64,000 nucleotides of DNA from an uncultured Oscillospiraceae bacterium (GCA_900757655.1 CAAEOT010000029.1:38965-102964); one strand, 5' to 3'; numbered from the stretch's first letter, positions 9,539 through 18,100 are shown. A program made the numbers and translations. Notes: generated by a model from the letters alone, not told the origin.

Positions 9539-10566
9539 GAGACATCAAAGCCATGCTCCCCGAGGAGATCGCGGCGGCCCTCGCCGAAATGGGGCAGCCG
9601 AAATACCGCGCCAAGCAGATTTTCCAGTGGCTCGCGCGCGGCGTGACGTCGTTTGACGAGATGACGAACCTGTCCAAGGACCTGCGTGCGGCGCTCTCCG
9701 AGCAGTTTTATATCTCGAAGCTTGAGATGCTGCGTAAGCAGGTGTCCGCCCTTGACGGGACGATCAAATACCTCTGGCAGCTCGGCGACGGCAACGCCGT
9801 CGAGACCGTCGTCATGCACTATAAGTACGGCAACACGGTCTGCATCTCCTCGCAGGTCGGCTGCCGGCAGGGGTGCGCGTTCTGCGCGTCCACGATCGGC
9901 GGTCTGATCCGCAATCTTGAGCCGTCGGAAATGCTCGACGAGGTGCTCTATTCCGAGCGGGAGTCCGGCAGCAAAATTTCCAATATCGTCCTCATGGGCA
10001 TCGGCGAGCCGCTCGATAACTTTGACAATGTCATGCGCTTTCTCGAGCTGGTCAACCACCCGGACGGGGAGAACATCGGCATGCGGCACATTTCGCTGTC
10101 CACGTGCGGCCTCATCGAGCGCTTTGACGATCTGGCGGCGCGCGACCTGCAGCTGACGCTGTCGGTCTCCCTGCACGCGCCGGACGATGCTACCCGCTCG
10201 AAGATCATGCCCGCCAACCACGGCCGCGGCGTGGCGGCACTCATCGATGCCTGCGCCCGGTATTATGAAACGACCGGCCGGCGCATTTCCTTTGAATACG
10301 CCATGATCGACGGTGTGAATGACACGCCGGAGCACGCAAAGCTTCTGGCAAAGCACGCGCGGCGCGTCTGCGCGCACGTCAACCTCATCCCGCTCAACCA
10401 CGTGGAAGAGCGCGCGTTCCGGCCGTCTACGCCGGAGCATCTCAAGGCATTTATCCGCATTCTGGAGCAGGCGGGCGTCAATGTCACCGTGCGCCGCAAG
10501 CTCGGCAGCGATGTGGATGCCTCGTGCGGCCAGCTGCGTAAAAAGGTCGCCGATCATCGAGCCTGA
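9535..10566 (+). CDS. rlmN: 23S rRNA A2503 / tRNA A37 C2-methyltransferase RlmN
   Basis: 343 residues. A radical SAM enzyme that methylates adenosine C2. The cluster motif C-x3-C-x2-C is seen in GCRQGCAFCAS (about 103-113), the GEPLDN stretch follows, and the conserved Cys of the dual-cysteine mechanism is in SCGQL near the C-terminus. It starts in the ATGA overlap with rsmB. Confidence 0.96.
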   Translation: MRDIKAMLPEEIAAALAEMGQPKYRAKQIFQWLARGVTSFDEMTNLSKDLRAALSEQFYISKLEMLRKQVSALDGTIKYLWQLGDGNAVETVVMHYKYGNTVCISSQVGCRQGCAFCASTIGGLIRNLEPSEMLDEVLYSERESGSKISNIVLMGIGEPLDNFDNVMRFLELVNHPDGENIGMRHISLSTCGLIERFDDLAARDLQLTLSVSLHAPDDATRSKIMPANHGRGVAALIDACARYYETTGRRISFEYAMIDGVNDTPEHAKLLAKHARRVCAHVNLIPLNHVEERAFRPSTPEHLKAFIRILEQAGVNVTVRRKLGSDVDASCGQLRKKVADHRA

Positions 10567-10579
10567 AGGGGGAGAGCCC

Positions 10580-11305
10580 ATGCATTGCTTTGCACAGTCG
10601 GACAGAGGGTCCGTCCGCAAGGAGAATCAGGATCGCGCCGCCTGCGCACACATCCGGCGCAGGGGCTGCACCATTGCCGTCGTCTGCGACGGGATGGGCG
10701 GTGCCGCCGGGGGAAAGCTCGCGAGCGATCTGGCTGCGTCCATGTTTCTGGCGGATTTTCGCCGCGAAATGCAAGCGGGCATCGCGGTCGAGCCTGCCAT
10801 GCGCCATGCCTGCGATGCGGCTAACCGCGCCGTCTATGACCGCGCATGCGCAGACCCGGATCTGCACGGCATGGGCACGACGATCGTTGCCGCCTGTGTG
10901 CGGCACGGCCGGCTGACGGTGCTGCATGTCGGTGACAGCCGCGCGTATCTGGCCTGCCTGCGCCGGATGCAGCAGCTGACGACGGATCACTCGCTCGTGC
11001 AGGAGCTCGTCGCGAGCGGTCAGGTGCTGCCGGAGCAGGCACACCGTCACCCGCGGCGGAACGTGATCACGCGCGCCGTCGGTGTCGGCCCGAAGGTGGA
11101 GCCGGACTGCCGCACGCTGCCGTTTCCGCTGGGGGCACGACTGCTGCTGTGTACGGACGGGCTGTCCAACACGCTCACGGAGGGCCAGATGCACGATTTT
11201 TGCCGCAGCTCGCGGGATGCAAAGCAGATCTGCGGCCGCCTGATCGCGGCGGCGCTGGCACGTGGTGCGCGCGACAATGTGACCGCACTCGTTCTTTTCC
11301 GCTGA
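10580..11305 (+). CDS. prpC: PP2C-family Ser/Thr protein phosphatase (PrpC/Stp-like)
   Basis: 241 residues. Metal-dependent phosphatase that opposes the adjacent PASTA kinase. Motifs: SDRG near the N-terminus, NQD, CDGMGG (metal ligands, about 38-43), a GDSR loop, and a C-terminal ARDNVT. GGGGGAGAG precedes ATG 10580. The phosphatase-kinase pair is conserved in Firmicutes and regulates cell-wall growth and dormancy exit. Confidence 0.93.
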   Translation: MHCFAQSDRGSVRKENQDRAACAHIRRRGCTIAVVCDGMGGAAGGKLASDLAASMFLADFRREMQAGIAVEPAMRHACDAANRAVYDRACADPDLHGMGTTIVAACVRHGRLTVLHVGDSRAYLACLRRMQQLTTDHSLVQELVASGQVLPEQAHRHPRRNVITRAVGVGPKVEPDCRTLPFPLGARLLLCTDGLSNTLTEGQMHDFCRSSRDAKQICGRLIAAALARGARDNVTALVLFR

Positions 11306-11325
11306 AGCGCAACAGGGGGATCACT

Positions 11326-13014
11326 ATGGAACAATCAATGAATCGCTATATCGGTCAGATGCTCGACGACCGCTACGAGATCCTGGAGATCATCGGCAGC
11401 GGCGGCATGTCGGTCGTTTACAAGGCCATGTGCCACAAGCTGCACCGCTATGTCGCCGTCAAGATCCTGCGCGATGAAATGGCGGCGGACGCTGAGCTGA
11501 AAAATCGCTTTCAGGCGGAGGCGCACGCTGTCGCCATGCTCTCGCAGCCGAATATCGTCTCGGTCTACGATGTCGGCCACACCGGCGAGACGGAATATAT
11601 CGTCATGGAGCTCATCGAGGGTGAGACGCTCAAGCAGCGCATGGCGGAGCATGGTGTATTCAGCGCCACGGAGGCGCTGCATTACGCCACGCAGATCTGC
11701 AAGGCGCTGCAGCACGCGCACGCCCACGGCATCGTCCACCGGGACATCAAACCGCAGAACATCATGATCACGAACGACGACATGGTCAAGGTCGCTGATT
11801 TCGGCATCGCCGCGCTCGAGAATATCCATGAAGAGCGCAGCGGTCAGGCCATCGGCTCCGTGCACTATATTGCACCCGAGCAGGCCAAGGGCCTCAACGC
11901 CGACGCGCGCAGTGATCTGTATTCTCTCGGCGTCGTGCTCTATGAGATGCTCACAGGCCACCTGCCGTATGACGCGGACACCCCGGAGGAGATTGCGCTC
12001 ATGCACATTGCCGGCAGCGCCAAGCCGCCACGGGAGTGGAACAGCGACATTCCCGAGGAGCTCGAGCGTATCACGCTCAAGGCCATGGAGCCGGACCTGC
12101 GCAAGCGCTATCAGTCGGCGGGGGAAATGCTCAAAGCGCTCAGCACCTGCAAGAAGCACCTCAACCAGCAGCGCCCGCTTTCCGAACGGCGCCGCGAGAG
12201 CGCGGAGAAAAAGGACTCCTTTTTCGGTGTCGGTCAGGACCTGACGGAGGAGGCATACCAGCGCCGGCGCAAGCGGGCCAAGCGCGTGAGCTATTTCACG
12301 GGTATCTTTTCGGTCGGCGTCTTTGCCATTTTGCTGTTCGTGTTCCTGTGGAATTTCTGGCTCGAGGATCTGTTCCGCACGGCCGAGCGCGTGGATGTGC
12401 CGGACTTTACCGGCAAGTCCTACGAGGCGGTCGTCAACGATAAGCAGTATGCCGACTATCATTTTACGGTCGTGTACACGGTCGATCCAGATGTGCCGGA
12501 CGGCGTGATTATTGAGCAGGACCCGGTGGCGGGCAAGAGCCGCATGCGCGTCTCGGACGGCATCAATGTGCAGCTCACCGTCAGTACCGGCGTCGTCATG
12601 ACCGATGTGCCGTATGTCATCAATGAAGACTACGAGGAGGCGACGGCCGCGCTCGAAAAGTCCGGCTTTACGGTCACGACGGAGTTTCAGGCCTCGAAGA
12701 ACGTGACGGCGAAGTATGTCATCAGCTGCGAGCCCGCGCCCGGTGAAAAGGCGGCCGCCGGTTCCAGCGTGAAGCTGATTGTCAGCGGCGGCCCCGAGCT
12801 GCGCCCGGTCACGGTGCCTGATCTGTCGGAATTGACGGAGTCGGCCGCCATCGCGCGCATCGAGAGCAGCGGCCTGTGCTACGGCGGCACGTATAAAGAG
12901 GCCAACGATGCCAAGCAGGGCACGGTCTTCAAGCAGAGCGCACCGGCCAACACGCAGCTCACGGAGTACAGCAAGGTCTATATCTGGGTCTCCGACGGGC
13001 CGGCAAAACCGTAA
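11326..13014 (+). CDS. prkC: PASTA-domain Ser/Thr protein kinase PrkC
   Basis: 562 residues. Cytoplasmic kinase domain (about 11-270) with GSGGMS glycine loop, VKIL lysine, HRDIKPQN catalytic loop and DFG; a basic juxtamembrane linker; one membrane helix (about 321-345); and three extracellular PASTA repeats (about 358-425, 428-495, 497-560) that sense peptidoglycan fragments in the family. The start at 11326 follows AGGGGGAT. It forms an operon with prpC upstream and rsgA downstream, the standard order. Confidence 0.95.
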   Translation: MEQSMNRYIGQMLDDRYEILEIIGSGGMSVVYKAMCHKLHRYVAVKILRDEMAADAELKNRFQAEAHAVAMLSQPNIVSVYDVGHTGETEYIVMELIEGETLKQRMAEHGVFSATEALHYATQICKALQHAHAHGIVHRDIKPQNIMITNDDMVKVADFGIAALENIHEERSGQAIGSVHYIAPEQAKGLNADARSDLYSLGVVLYEMLTGHLPYDADTPEEIALMHIAGSAKPPREWNSDIPEELERITLKAMEPDLRKRYQSAGEMLKALSTCKKHLNQQRPLSERRRESAEKKDSFFGVGQDLTEEAYQRRRKRAKRVSYFTGIFSVGVFAILLFVFLWNFWLEDLFRTAERVDVPDFTGKSYEAVVNDKQYADYHFTVVYTVDPDVPDGVIIEQDPVAGKSRMRVSDGINVQLTVSTGVVMTDVPYVINEDYEEATAALEKSGFTVTTEFQASKNVTAKYVISCEPAPGEKAAAGSSVKLIVSGGPELRPVTVPDLSELTESAAIARIESSGLCYGGTYKEANDAKQGTVFKQSAPANTQLTEYSKVYIWVSDGPAKP

Positions 13015-13038
13015 AGAGATAAAGGAGCAACAACGCTT

Positions 13039-13923
13039 ATGGTGCAGGGTGTCATCATCAAGGCGCTCAGCGGCTTTTACTATGTGGCCGCCGGCGATCA
13101 GATCGTGGAGTGCAAGGCCCGCGGCCGCTTCCGGTACGACGGGTGCAGTCCGCTGGTCGGCGACCGCGTGGAGGTCAGTTTTGACGCGCACGGTAAGGGC
13201 CGCATTGACACTGTTCTGCCGCGGCGCAATGCGTTCATCCGCCCGGCAGTGGCGAATGTTGACCAGCTTATCATGATCGCGGCGAATGTGAACCCCGTTA
13301 CGGATCCGTTTCTGATTGACCGTGTGGTCGCCATCGCGGAAAATGCGGACTGTGAGCCGGTCGTCTGCCTCAATAAGTGCGACCTTGACCCGGCGGACCA
13401 TCTTTATGACATTTACCGCTCCATCGGCTTTCGTGTCCTGCGCACGAGCGCGGCGACCGGGCTCGGCGTCGGCGAGCTGCGCGATGCGCTGCGCGGAAAG
13501 ACCAGCGCCTTCACCGGCAACTCCGGCGTCGGTAAGTCGAGTCTGCTCAACGCGCTCGATGCATCGTTCGGCATTGCGACCGGAGCTGTCAGCGAGCGGC
13601 TCGGCCGCGGCAAGCACACAACGCGCCATGTCGAGCTCTATGCGCTTGGAGCGGATACGTTCGTCGCCGATACGCCGGGCTTTGCCTCGTTTGAGGTGGA
13701 CATGGTCGACCCCATCTCGTGCGAAAATCTGCAGTATGCGTTCCGGGAGTTCCGGCCGTACATCGGCCAGTGCCGTTTTCGCGACTGCGCGCACCTGAAA
13801 GAGCCCGGCTGCGCCGTCCTCGCCGCCGTGGCGGCCGGCAGGATCGCGCCGGAGCGCCATGAGAGCTATGCGCGCCTGTACGCGCTCTCGGCCCAGGTCT
13901 GCGACTGGGAAAAGAAAAAGTGA
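13039..13923 (+). CDS. rsgA: Ribosome small-subunit-dependent GTPase RsgA
   Basis: 294 residues. Circularly permuted GTPase that checks late 30S assembly. An OB-fold N-terminus is followed by G4 NKCD (about 113-116), G1 GNSGVGKS (about 156-163) and G3 DTPG (about 213-216), in the permuted order diagnostic of the family. A C-terminal zinc knuckle (Cys, Cys, His, Cys near 236-258) is present. A short AAAGGAG precedes the ATG. Confidence 0.96.
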   Translation: MVQGVIIKALSGFYYVAAGDQIVECKARGRFRYDGCSPLVGDRVEVSFDAHGKGRIDTVLPRRNAFIRPAVANVDQLIMIAANVNPVTDPFLIDRVVAIAENADCEPVVCLNKCDLDPADHLYDIYRSIGFRVLRTSAATGLGVGELRDALRGKTSAFTGNSGVGKSSLLNALDASFGIATGAVSERLGRGKHTTRHVELYALGADTFVADTPGFASFEVDMVDPISCENLQYAFREFRPYIGQCRFRDCAHLKEPGCAVLAAVAAGRIAPERHESYARLYALSAQVCDWEKKK

Positions 13924-13929
13924 CGCACC

Positions 13930-13987
13930 AAAGCACCGCCCTCCGCATACACTGTAGGGAGAACCTGCAAGCGGAGGGCGGTGCTTT
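13930..13987 (+). promoter_or_regulatory. 17-bp perfect hairpin after rsgA that contains the next gene's RBS
   Basis: The arms 13930-13946 and 13971-13987 are perfect 17-base inverted copies around a 24-base loop. The right arm contains the GGAGGG ribosome site and ends at the base before the ATG of the 51-residue membrane protein. Across the left arm and loop (13946-13953) is CATACACT, a match to the -10 element of the mother-cell sigma factor sigma-E; no clear -35 was found. It may be rsgA's terminator, an RBS-masking stem, or both. Confidence 0.7.
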
Positions 13988-14143
13988 ATGTTTCGACGGC
14001 GGGGGATTTGCTTCTGGATCGGCATCGCGTGTGTGGTCGCCGGTGTGTTCATCATTCTGGCGCTGGTGCTGCCGGCCGGCTTCTGGTGGTTTGCGCTCGG
14101 CGGTGCGCTCATTGCGGCGGGCGTTTGGCTGCTGCGCTGTTGA
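13988..14143 (+). CDS. Small membrane protein of unknown function (51 aa)
   Basis: 51 residues: a basic start (MFRRRG) followed by two closely spaced hydrophobic segments (about 8-28 and 31-48) rich in Val, Ile, Leu, Ala and Trp, ending in a short charged tail. The GGAGGG ribosome site is well placed. An 84-residue reading frame in another phase covers the same bases but has no sensible composition. I do not recognise a family. The position next to a SPOCS/LysM protein and the CATACACT motif suggest possible sporulation expression, which is inference. Confidence 0.65.
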   Translation: MFRRRGICFWIGIACVVAGVFIILALVLPAGFWWFALGGALIAAGVWLLRC

Positions 14144-14206
14144 TGGCGGCATAACCGGTGCGTGCCCGGCATAAGGATGTACAAAAACGACAAGGAGCAC
14201 ATCTTT

Positions 14207-15706
14207 ATGGAACTACAACTGGGCAAGCAGAAACGCATGATGTACGCGCGGGTGTTTAACCGCACGGAGGAGGAGACCTGCAGCGCGGACGCCGTTGTGC
14301 CCGATGCGCTGGGGGATATCGGCGCGATTGTGGTCACAGAGGGTACATTCTGCCTCTGGAATCTGGACTTTTCGGACAAGAGCGCGCAGATCGAGGGCAG
14401 CGTCGCGGCCGACGTAGTCTATGCGGAGGAGGGCGGCGCGCTGCGCAGCTTCCCGGTGGAGCTGCCGGTGAAGGTGCGCATCAGCGGCGAGACGCTCTCG
14501 CCCGATGTGCGGCCATGGCTGCGGTGCACGCTCACTGCGCTGGATGCGCGCGCGGTCAATTCGCGCAAGGTGCGCGTCACAGCACGGCTGAGCCTGTGCC
14601 TGCGCGCCTACCGGGAGACGGAGCTTGCGCTCACGGACCGGATCGAGAGCGACGGCGGCGCAGTATTCACGCGCACGGAAACGCTCTGCTTGCAGATTCC
14701 GGTGTCTGTGGAGGAAAAGACATTCACCGTCTCGGAGACGCACCGCTTCGCGTCCGGGCAGCCAGAGGCTGACCGTCTGCTCTGCCACACGGAGACCGTG
14801 CTGATCGATGATGTCAGTACCGTCGGCAGCCGCGTCATTTTTCAGGGGCGCGTGTGTGCGTCTGTCTCCTATCTCCAGCAGGGGCAGATGTGCCCAATGG
14901 TTGAGAGCTTTGAGACACAGTTTTCGCAAATGCTCGACTGCCCGGCGGACACATCGCCGTGTCTGATGCACACGGCTGTCAATCTCACGGCAGCCTACCT
15001 GAACGTGAGCGCCGCGGCCGATGGTGCGGTGCTGGAGGCGGAGTATCATCTCGTCGCGCAGACGGTGTGCCTTGCGGATGCGGAGGCAGATTGCGTGACG
15101 GATGCCTACTGCAACACGGCCGAGCTCACGCTCGAGCGCGAGACGGTGCCGGCCGGCACCGTGCAGCCGGGAGAACCGCTGCGCCTGACGGCGGAGGGCA
15201 CGCTCGCGTGCGAGGCCGCCTCGCTGACGGTTGTGTCCCGGCGTGCCGTGGTCTGTGGCCTGGCGGAGGATGGCTGTGACGTGCTTGTTCGCCTGCTCGT
15301 GACGGATGCCGAGCAGCGCGTATCCTGCATGGAAAAGCGCCTGCACCTGCCGCTCGAGGCGGCAGAAGGTGCGCGGCTGGAGCTGCTGAGCGTGCAGCCT
15401 GAGGAGCCGGCTGTCACGGTCACGGCGGACGGATTCCTGATCCGTGTGGCAGTGACGGCGCGCACAGTCGCGCTTCAGGAGTCCGGCTTCCGGCAGGTCA
15501 CCGGGGTGACGGTGCAGGAGCGCGTCTGCCCGTATGCCTCCGTACCGTCGCTGACGATCGTACGCTGGGGCGGGGAGGACCTGTGGACGCTTGCCAGACG
15601 ATACTGCTCGAGCGAGCAGCTTATCCGCGAGACGAACGGCCTCACGGATGATGCCGCCATGGCCGAACCGCCGCAATATCTCCTCATTCCCAAGACGCAG
15701 GTGTAG
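14207..15706 (+). CDS. SPOCS (DUF3794) / LysM protein, SipL or SpoVID-like
   Basis: 499 residues. Two or three beta-rich SPOCS (DUF3794) modules, about residues 1-120, 150-270 and 280-400, end in a C-terminal LysM domain (about 455-499, with WTLARRY and a PxYLLIP-type close). This is the layout of SipL, the clostridial coat morphogenetic protein that binds SpoIVA. AAGGAG sits 9 bases before ATG 14207; the earlier ATG at 14162 lacks a ribosome site. Mother-cell function during sporulation is inferred from the family. Assignment to SipL rather than a paralogue is not certain. Confidence 0.78.
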   Translation: MELQLGKQKRMMYARVFNRTEEETCSADAVVPDALGDIGAIVVTEGTFCLWNLDFSDKSAQIEGSVAADVVYAEEGGALRSFPVELPVKVRISGETLSPDVRPWLRCTLTALDARAVNSRKVRVTARLSLCLRAYRETELALTDRIESDGGAVFTRTETLCLQIPVSVEEKTFTVSETHRFASGQPEADRLLCHTETVLIDDVSTVGSRVIFQGRVCASVSYLQQGQMCPMVESFETQFSQMLDCPADTSPCLMHTAVNLTAAYLNVSAAADGAVLEAEYHLVAQTVCLADAEADCVTDAYCNTAELTLERETVPAGTVQPGEPLRLTAEGTLACEAASLTVVSRRAVVCGLAEDGCDVLVRLLVTDAEQRVSCMEKRLHLPLEAAEGARLELLSVQPEEPAVTVTADGFLIRVAVTARTVALQESGFRQVTGVTVQERVCPYASVPSLTIVRWGGEDLWTLARRYCSSEQLIRETNGLTDDAAMAEPPQYLLIPKTQV

Positions 15707-15732
15707 TTTTCGCGCAAATATGCGGATTTTTC

Positions 15733-15779
15733 TTGCCACGCGGCCTGGAGTGTGCTAAAATGTTCAAAGCATTTTAGCA
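15733..15779 (+). promoter_or_regulatory. yebC promoter overlapping a 10-bp palindrome
   Basis: TTGCCA (15733-15738), a 17-base spacer and TAAAAT (15756-15761) make a sigma-A promoter. TGCTAAAATG (15753-15762) and CATTTTAGCA (15770-15779) are perfect inverted copies around a 7-base centre, covering the -10 and the expected start. It could be a repressor site or a 5' RNA hairpin. Confidence 0.75.
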
Positions 15780-15794
15780 AGAGGAGTTGTGACT

Positions 15795-16526
15795 ATGTCC
15801 GGACATTCCAAGTGGCATAATATACAGAAGACCAAAGGCGCGCAGGACGCCAAGCGTGCGCAGGCGTTCACGAAGATCGCCCGCGAGATGATCGTGGCCG
15901 TCAAAGAAGGCGGCAGCGGCGACCCCAATAACAATTCCCGCCTCGCAGCTGTCATCGCCAAGGCGAAAGCCGCCAACATGCCGAATGACAACATCAAGCG
16001 CACGATCGACAAGGCGCTCGGCTCCGGCAACACGGATAACTACGAGTCCATCACCTACGAAGGCTACGGCCCGTCCGGTGTTGCCATCATCGTCGAGACG
16101 ATGACCGATAACCGCAACCGCACCGCCTCTGAGGTGCGCCACTACTTTGATAAGTACGGCGGAAACATGGGCGCGACCGGCTGCGTGTCGTGGTCGTTTG
16201 ATAAGAAGGGCGTCATCGTCATCAATGACGAGGATCAGGAGCTCGACGAAGACAAGGTCATGGAGGACGCGCTCGAAGCCGGTGCGGCGGACTTTGCGCC
16301 CGACGAGGGTGTTTACACGGTCTATACCGATCCCGACGATGTGGCGTCGGTGGCCGAGGCGCTCACGAATGACGGCTATGAGCTGCTGAGCGCGCAGGTG
16401 GAGATGGTGCCGCAGAACACCATCAAGCTCACCGACGAGGGCGATATCAAGAATCTCCAGAAGATGCTCGACATGTTCGAGGACAACGAAGATGTCCAGA
16501 ACGTGTGGCACAACTGGGAAGAGTGA
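15795..16526 (+). CDS. yebC: YebC/PmpR family protein (TACO1-like)
   Basis: 243 residues starting MSGHSKWHNIQ, a family signature. Classed as a DNA-binding regulator, and more recently linked to ribosome function on difficult sequences. ATG 15795 follows AAGAGGAG. The 3' end is the integration site of the adjacent element: the last 71 bases (from 16454) are repeated exactly at 33586, so integration left the protein unchanged but replaced the host stop TAA with TGA, whose last two bases come from the element. Its original terminator now lies beyond the right repeat, at 33676. Confidence 0.95.
   Translation: MSGHSKWHNIQKTKGAQDAKRAQAFTKIAREMIVAVKEGGSGDPNNNSRLAAVIAKAKAANMPNDNIKRTIDKALGSGNTDNYESITYEGYGPSGVAIIVETMTDNRNRTASEVRHYFDKYGGNMGATGCVSWSFDKKGVIVINDEDQELDEDKVMEDALEAGAADFAPDEGVYTVYTDPDDVASVAEALTNDGYELLSAQVEMVPQNTIKLTDEGDIKNLQKMLDMFEDNEDVQNVWHNWEE
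16454..16524 (+). repeat. Left attachment site (71-bp direct repeat, end of yebC)
   Basis: Identical base for base to 33586-33656. It encodes the last 23 codons of yebC and the T of the stop codon. Sequence differs immediately outside on both sides, which sets the repeat at 71 bases. Strand exchange must lie inside it. Confidence 0.93.
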
Positions 16527-16535
16527 GCTGCCTGT

Positions 16536-16551
16536 GAAACGCATGCGTTTC
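16536..16551. repeat. 16-bp perfect palindrome next to the left repeat
   Basis: GAAACGCATGCGTTTC is fully self-complementary and starts 12 bases after the repeat ends. Possible roles are a binding site for recombinase or accessory protein; it lacks the T-run of a terminator. Confidence 0.6.
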
Positions 16552-16636
16552 CGGACACAAAACAGCATATTTGACGGATAACATGGCGCTTTGCGGCTTC
16601 AAACGTCGTTTCCTGCGGGAAAACACGGCGTCAGCT

Positions 16637-16672
16637 GCGACATACATGGCCACCTCTGTTGTGACATACATG
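16637..16672 (+). repeat. Two GACATACAT direct repeats, candidate recombinase arm sites
   Basis: GACATACATG occurs at 16639 and 16663, 24 bases apart, and GACATACAT again at 33524 just inside the right repeat. Short direct repeats flanking the core at both ends are typical arm-type sites of tyrosine recombinases. The second copy lies just before the integrase ribosome site, so binding could also control its expression. Confidence 0.55.
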
Positions 16673-16686
16673 AGGAGGACAGAGGT

Positions 16687-17583
16687 ATGAAGATGCAAAG
16701 TGCTGTCGATGAGTATCTGGTTGAGATTGAGGTTCGCAAGTATACCCCGAAGACGATTCGGAGTTACCGGTGTAACCTCAATCTCTTTTTGCGTTTTTGC
16801 GCAGAGAAATTGCACGTCGAGACTGTCGAGGCGCTCACGCCCGCAGTTGTGCGGCAGTTTTCACGCTGCATGAGCGAGGCAGGGCGCAAGGGCACCTATA
16901 TCAATGGCGTGCTCAAATCGATCAAATCGTTCATTCAGTATTGTTATGAGGAAGGATACGGCGGCTTTGATACGCGCAAGACGTTCAAGTGGTGCAAGGA
17001 GGAGAAGCCGGTCATTACCGCGTTTTCTCCGGAGCAGGTGCGGATCATGCTGCAAAGCTGCCGTGGGCATGATTATCTCTCGCTGCGCGACTATGCGATC
17101 CTGACATTACTCTTTGAGACCGGGATTCGCTGCTGGGAGCTGTGCTGCATCCGTGAGGAAGACATTCACGACGATTTTATCATCATCAACGGCAAAAACC
17201 ATAAGCAGCGCGTGGTGCCGATTACGCCTGTCCTGAAAAAAGCGATGCTCAGATATGAGAGCGGTAAAGAGAAGTACTTTATGCTTCGCCCGCATGATGC
17301 GTTTTATTTCCTGTCGTTCCATGGCAGGCAGTTGACGGACGGAGCTGTGGAGTATGTTCTTCGCAAGCGCGGAGCGGGGATAGAAGGTGTTCGCGTGTCA
17401 CCGCATACATGCCGACATTTTTTCGCGCAGCAGCAGGTGAAAATGGGAACGGATCTCTATACGATCAGTCGTTTGCTGGGGCATGAGAATATCGGGATCA
17501 CGCAGACTTACCTGAACAGCCTGCGCGACCAAGAAGTGATTGAGATTGCCAAGCAGAAAAGCGTGCTGATGAATATGCGATAA
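16687..17583 (+). CDS. Tyrosine recombinase / integrase
   Basis: 298 residues. N-terminal SAM-like core-binding domain (about 1-95) and C-terminal catalytic domain with R148, H240-x2-R243, H266 and nucleophile Y275, the complete R-H-R-H-Y set. Its place 160 bases inside the left repeat, transcribed away from yebC, makes it the likely enzyme for integration at yebC. GAGGAGGAC precedes ATG 16687; an earlier in-frame start at 16591 lacks support. ACCTCTGT and ACAGAGGT flank the ribosome site as an 8-bp inverted repeat ending at the base before the ATG. No clear promoter lies in the 160-base gap, so read-through from yebC may drive it when integrated. Confidence 0.92.
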   Translation: MKMQSAVDEYLVEIEVRKYTPKTIRSYRCNLNLFLRFCAEKLHVETVEALTPAVVRQFSRCMSEAGRKGTYINGVLKSIKSFIQYCYEEGYGGFDTRKTFKWCKEEKPVITAFSPEQVRIMLQSCRGHDYLSLRDYAILTLLFETGIRCWELCCIREEDIHDDFIIINGKNHKQRVVPITPVLKKAMLRYESGKEKYFMLRPHDAFYFLSFHGRQLTDGAVEYVLRKRGAGIEGVRVSPHTCRHFFAQQQVKMGTDLYTISRLLGHENIGITQTYLNSLRDQEVIEIAKQKSVLMNMR

Positions 17584-17625
17584 ACCGCGGCGCCTTCTTT
17601 TTGAAGAGAAGGCGCCGCGGTATTA
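17584..17625 (+). terminator. Intrinsic terminator after the integrase gene
   Basis: Perfect 15-bp stem (17584-17598 with 17607-17621) around an 8-base loop, then ATTATATTT. Very stable and GC-rich. Confidence 0.85.
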
Positions 17626-17970
17626 TATTTGTTGCGACTTGCTGTTATCACGTTGGCGATTTCTATTCGGACAATGCGCTTTGGCCTTGGATTGGGGATA
17701 TCATCCGCGATTTGTAGCCCTGCCGGGTGTAGGTGGTGTATGGGAAAATGTTTCGTTCAGCCGCTCATTTATCTCTCAGACGAGCGTTACGAGCATACAC
17801 CCTCCTACATAAAAGGAACCGTTTCTTGCGTTCAGCAGAAGAAGATCAAAAACGCGATTGTGCAAAATGAATATCTTTGCGATGCAAGCAACAGCTAATA
17901 TATTTGAGAGACAGGGATCAAGCAGATATTCGCGAAAATAGTCTGTCGGATAAAGATATAATTACGCGAA
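17626..17970. other. Gene-free stretch between integrase and the modification cassette
   Basis: No convincing gene. An 89-codon frame at 17629 has no ribosome site and looks random. A GGTGTA-GGTGGTGTA stretch (17726-17740) and an inverted ATACACC (17795-17801) echo the iteron-like motifs at the other end of the element. The rest is AT-rich leader-like sequence before the promoter at 17976. Confidence 0.5.
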
Positions 17971-17975
17971 AGACT

Positions 17976-18004
17976 TTGAAGAATCAGGGATTTTGTGTTA
18001 TACT
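17976..18004 (+). promoter_or_regulatory. Promoter of the modification/helicase cassette
   Basis: TTGAAG, 17 bases, TATACT, leaving a leader of about 90 bases before the methyltransferase ATG. The only good promoter seen for the four-gene operon. Confidence 0.65.
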
Positions 18005-18100
18005 TAATCACTATCTATCTTAATTACTCACTGTAAGATAAGGATCATATCAAAACCATCTTAGCAGACAGATGATTCCGCAGAGAAGGAGAACGAGTAA

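Noticed and set aside
13920..14174. 84-codon frame over the small membrane protein
   Set aside because: Composition is Cys/Arg/Ser-rich noise; the alternative 51-codon frame has a proper ribosome site and membrane-helix pattern.
11335..14379. 1014-codon minus-strand frame opposite prkC and rsgA
   Set aside because: A shadow of GC-rich codon usage; no ribosome site or recognisable domain, and the + strand genes are certain.
17629..17898. 89-codon open frame after the integrase gene
   Set aside because: No ribosome site, unlikely composition, and it runs over iteron-like repeats; treated as non-coding.
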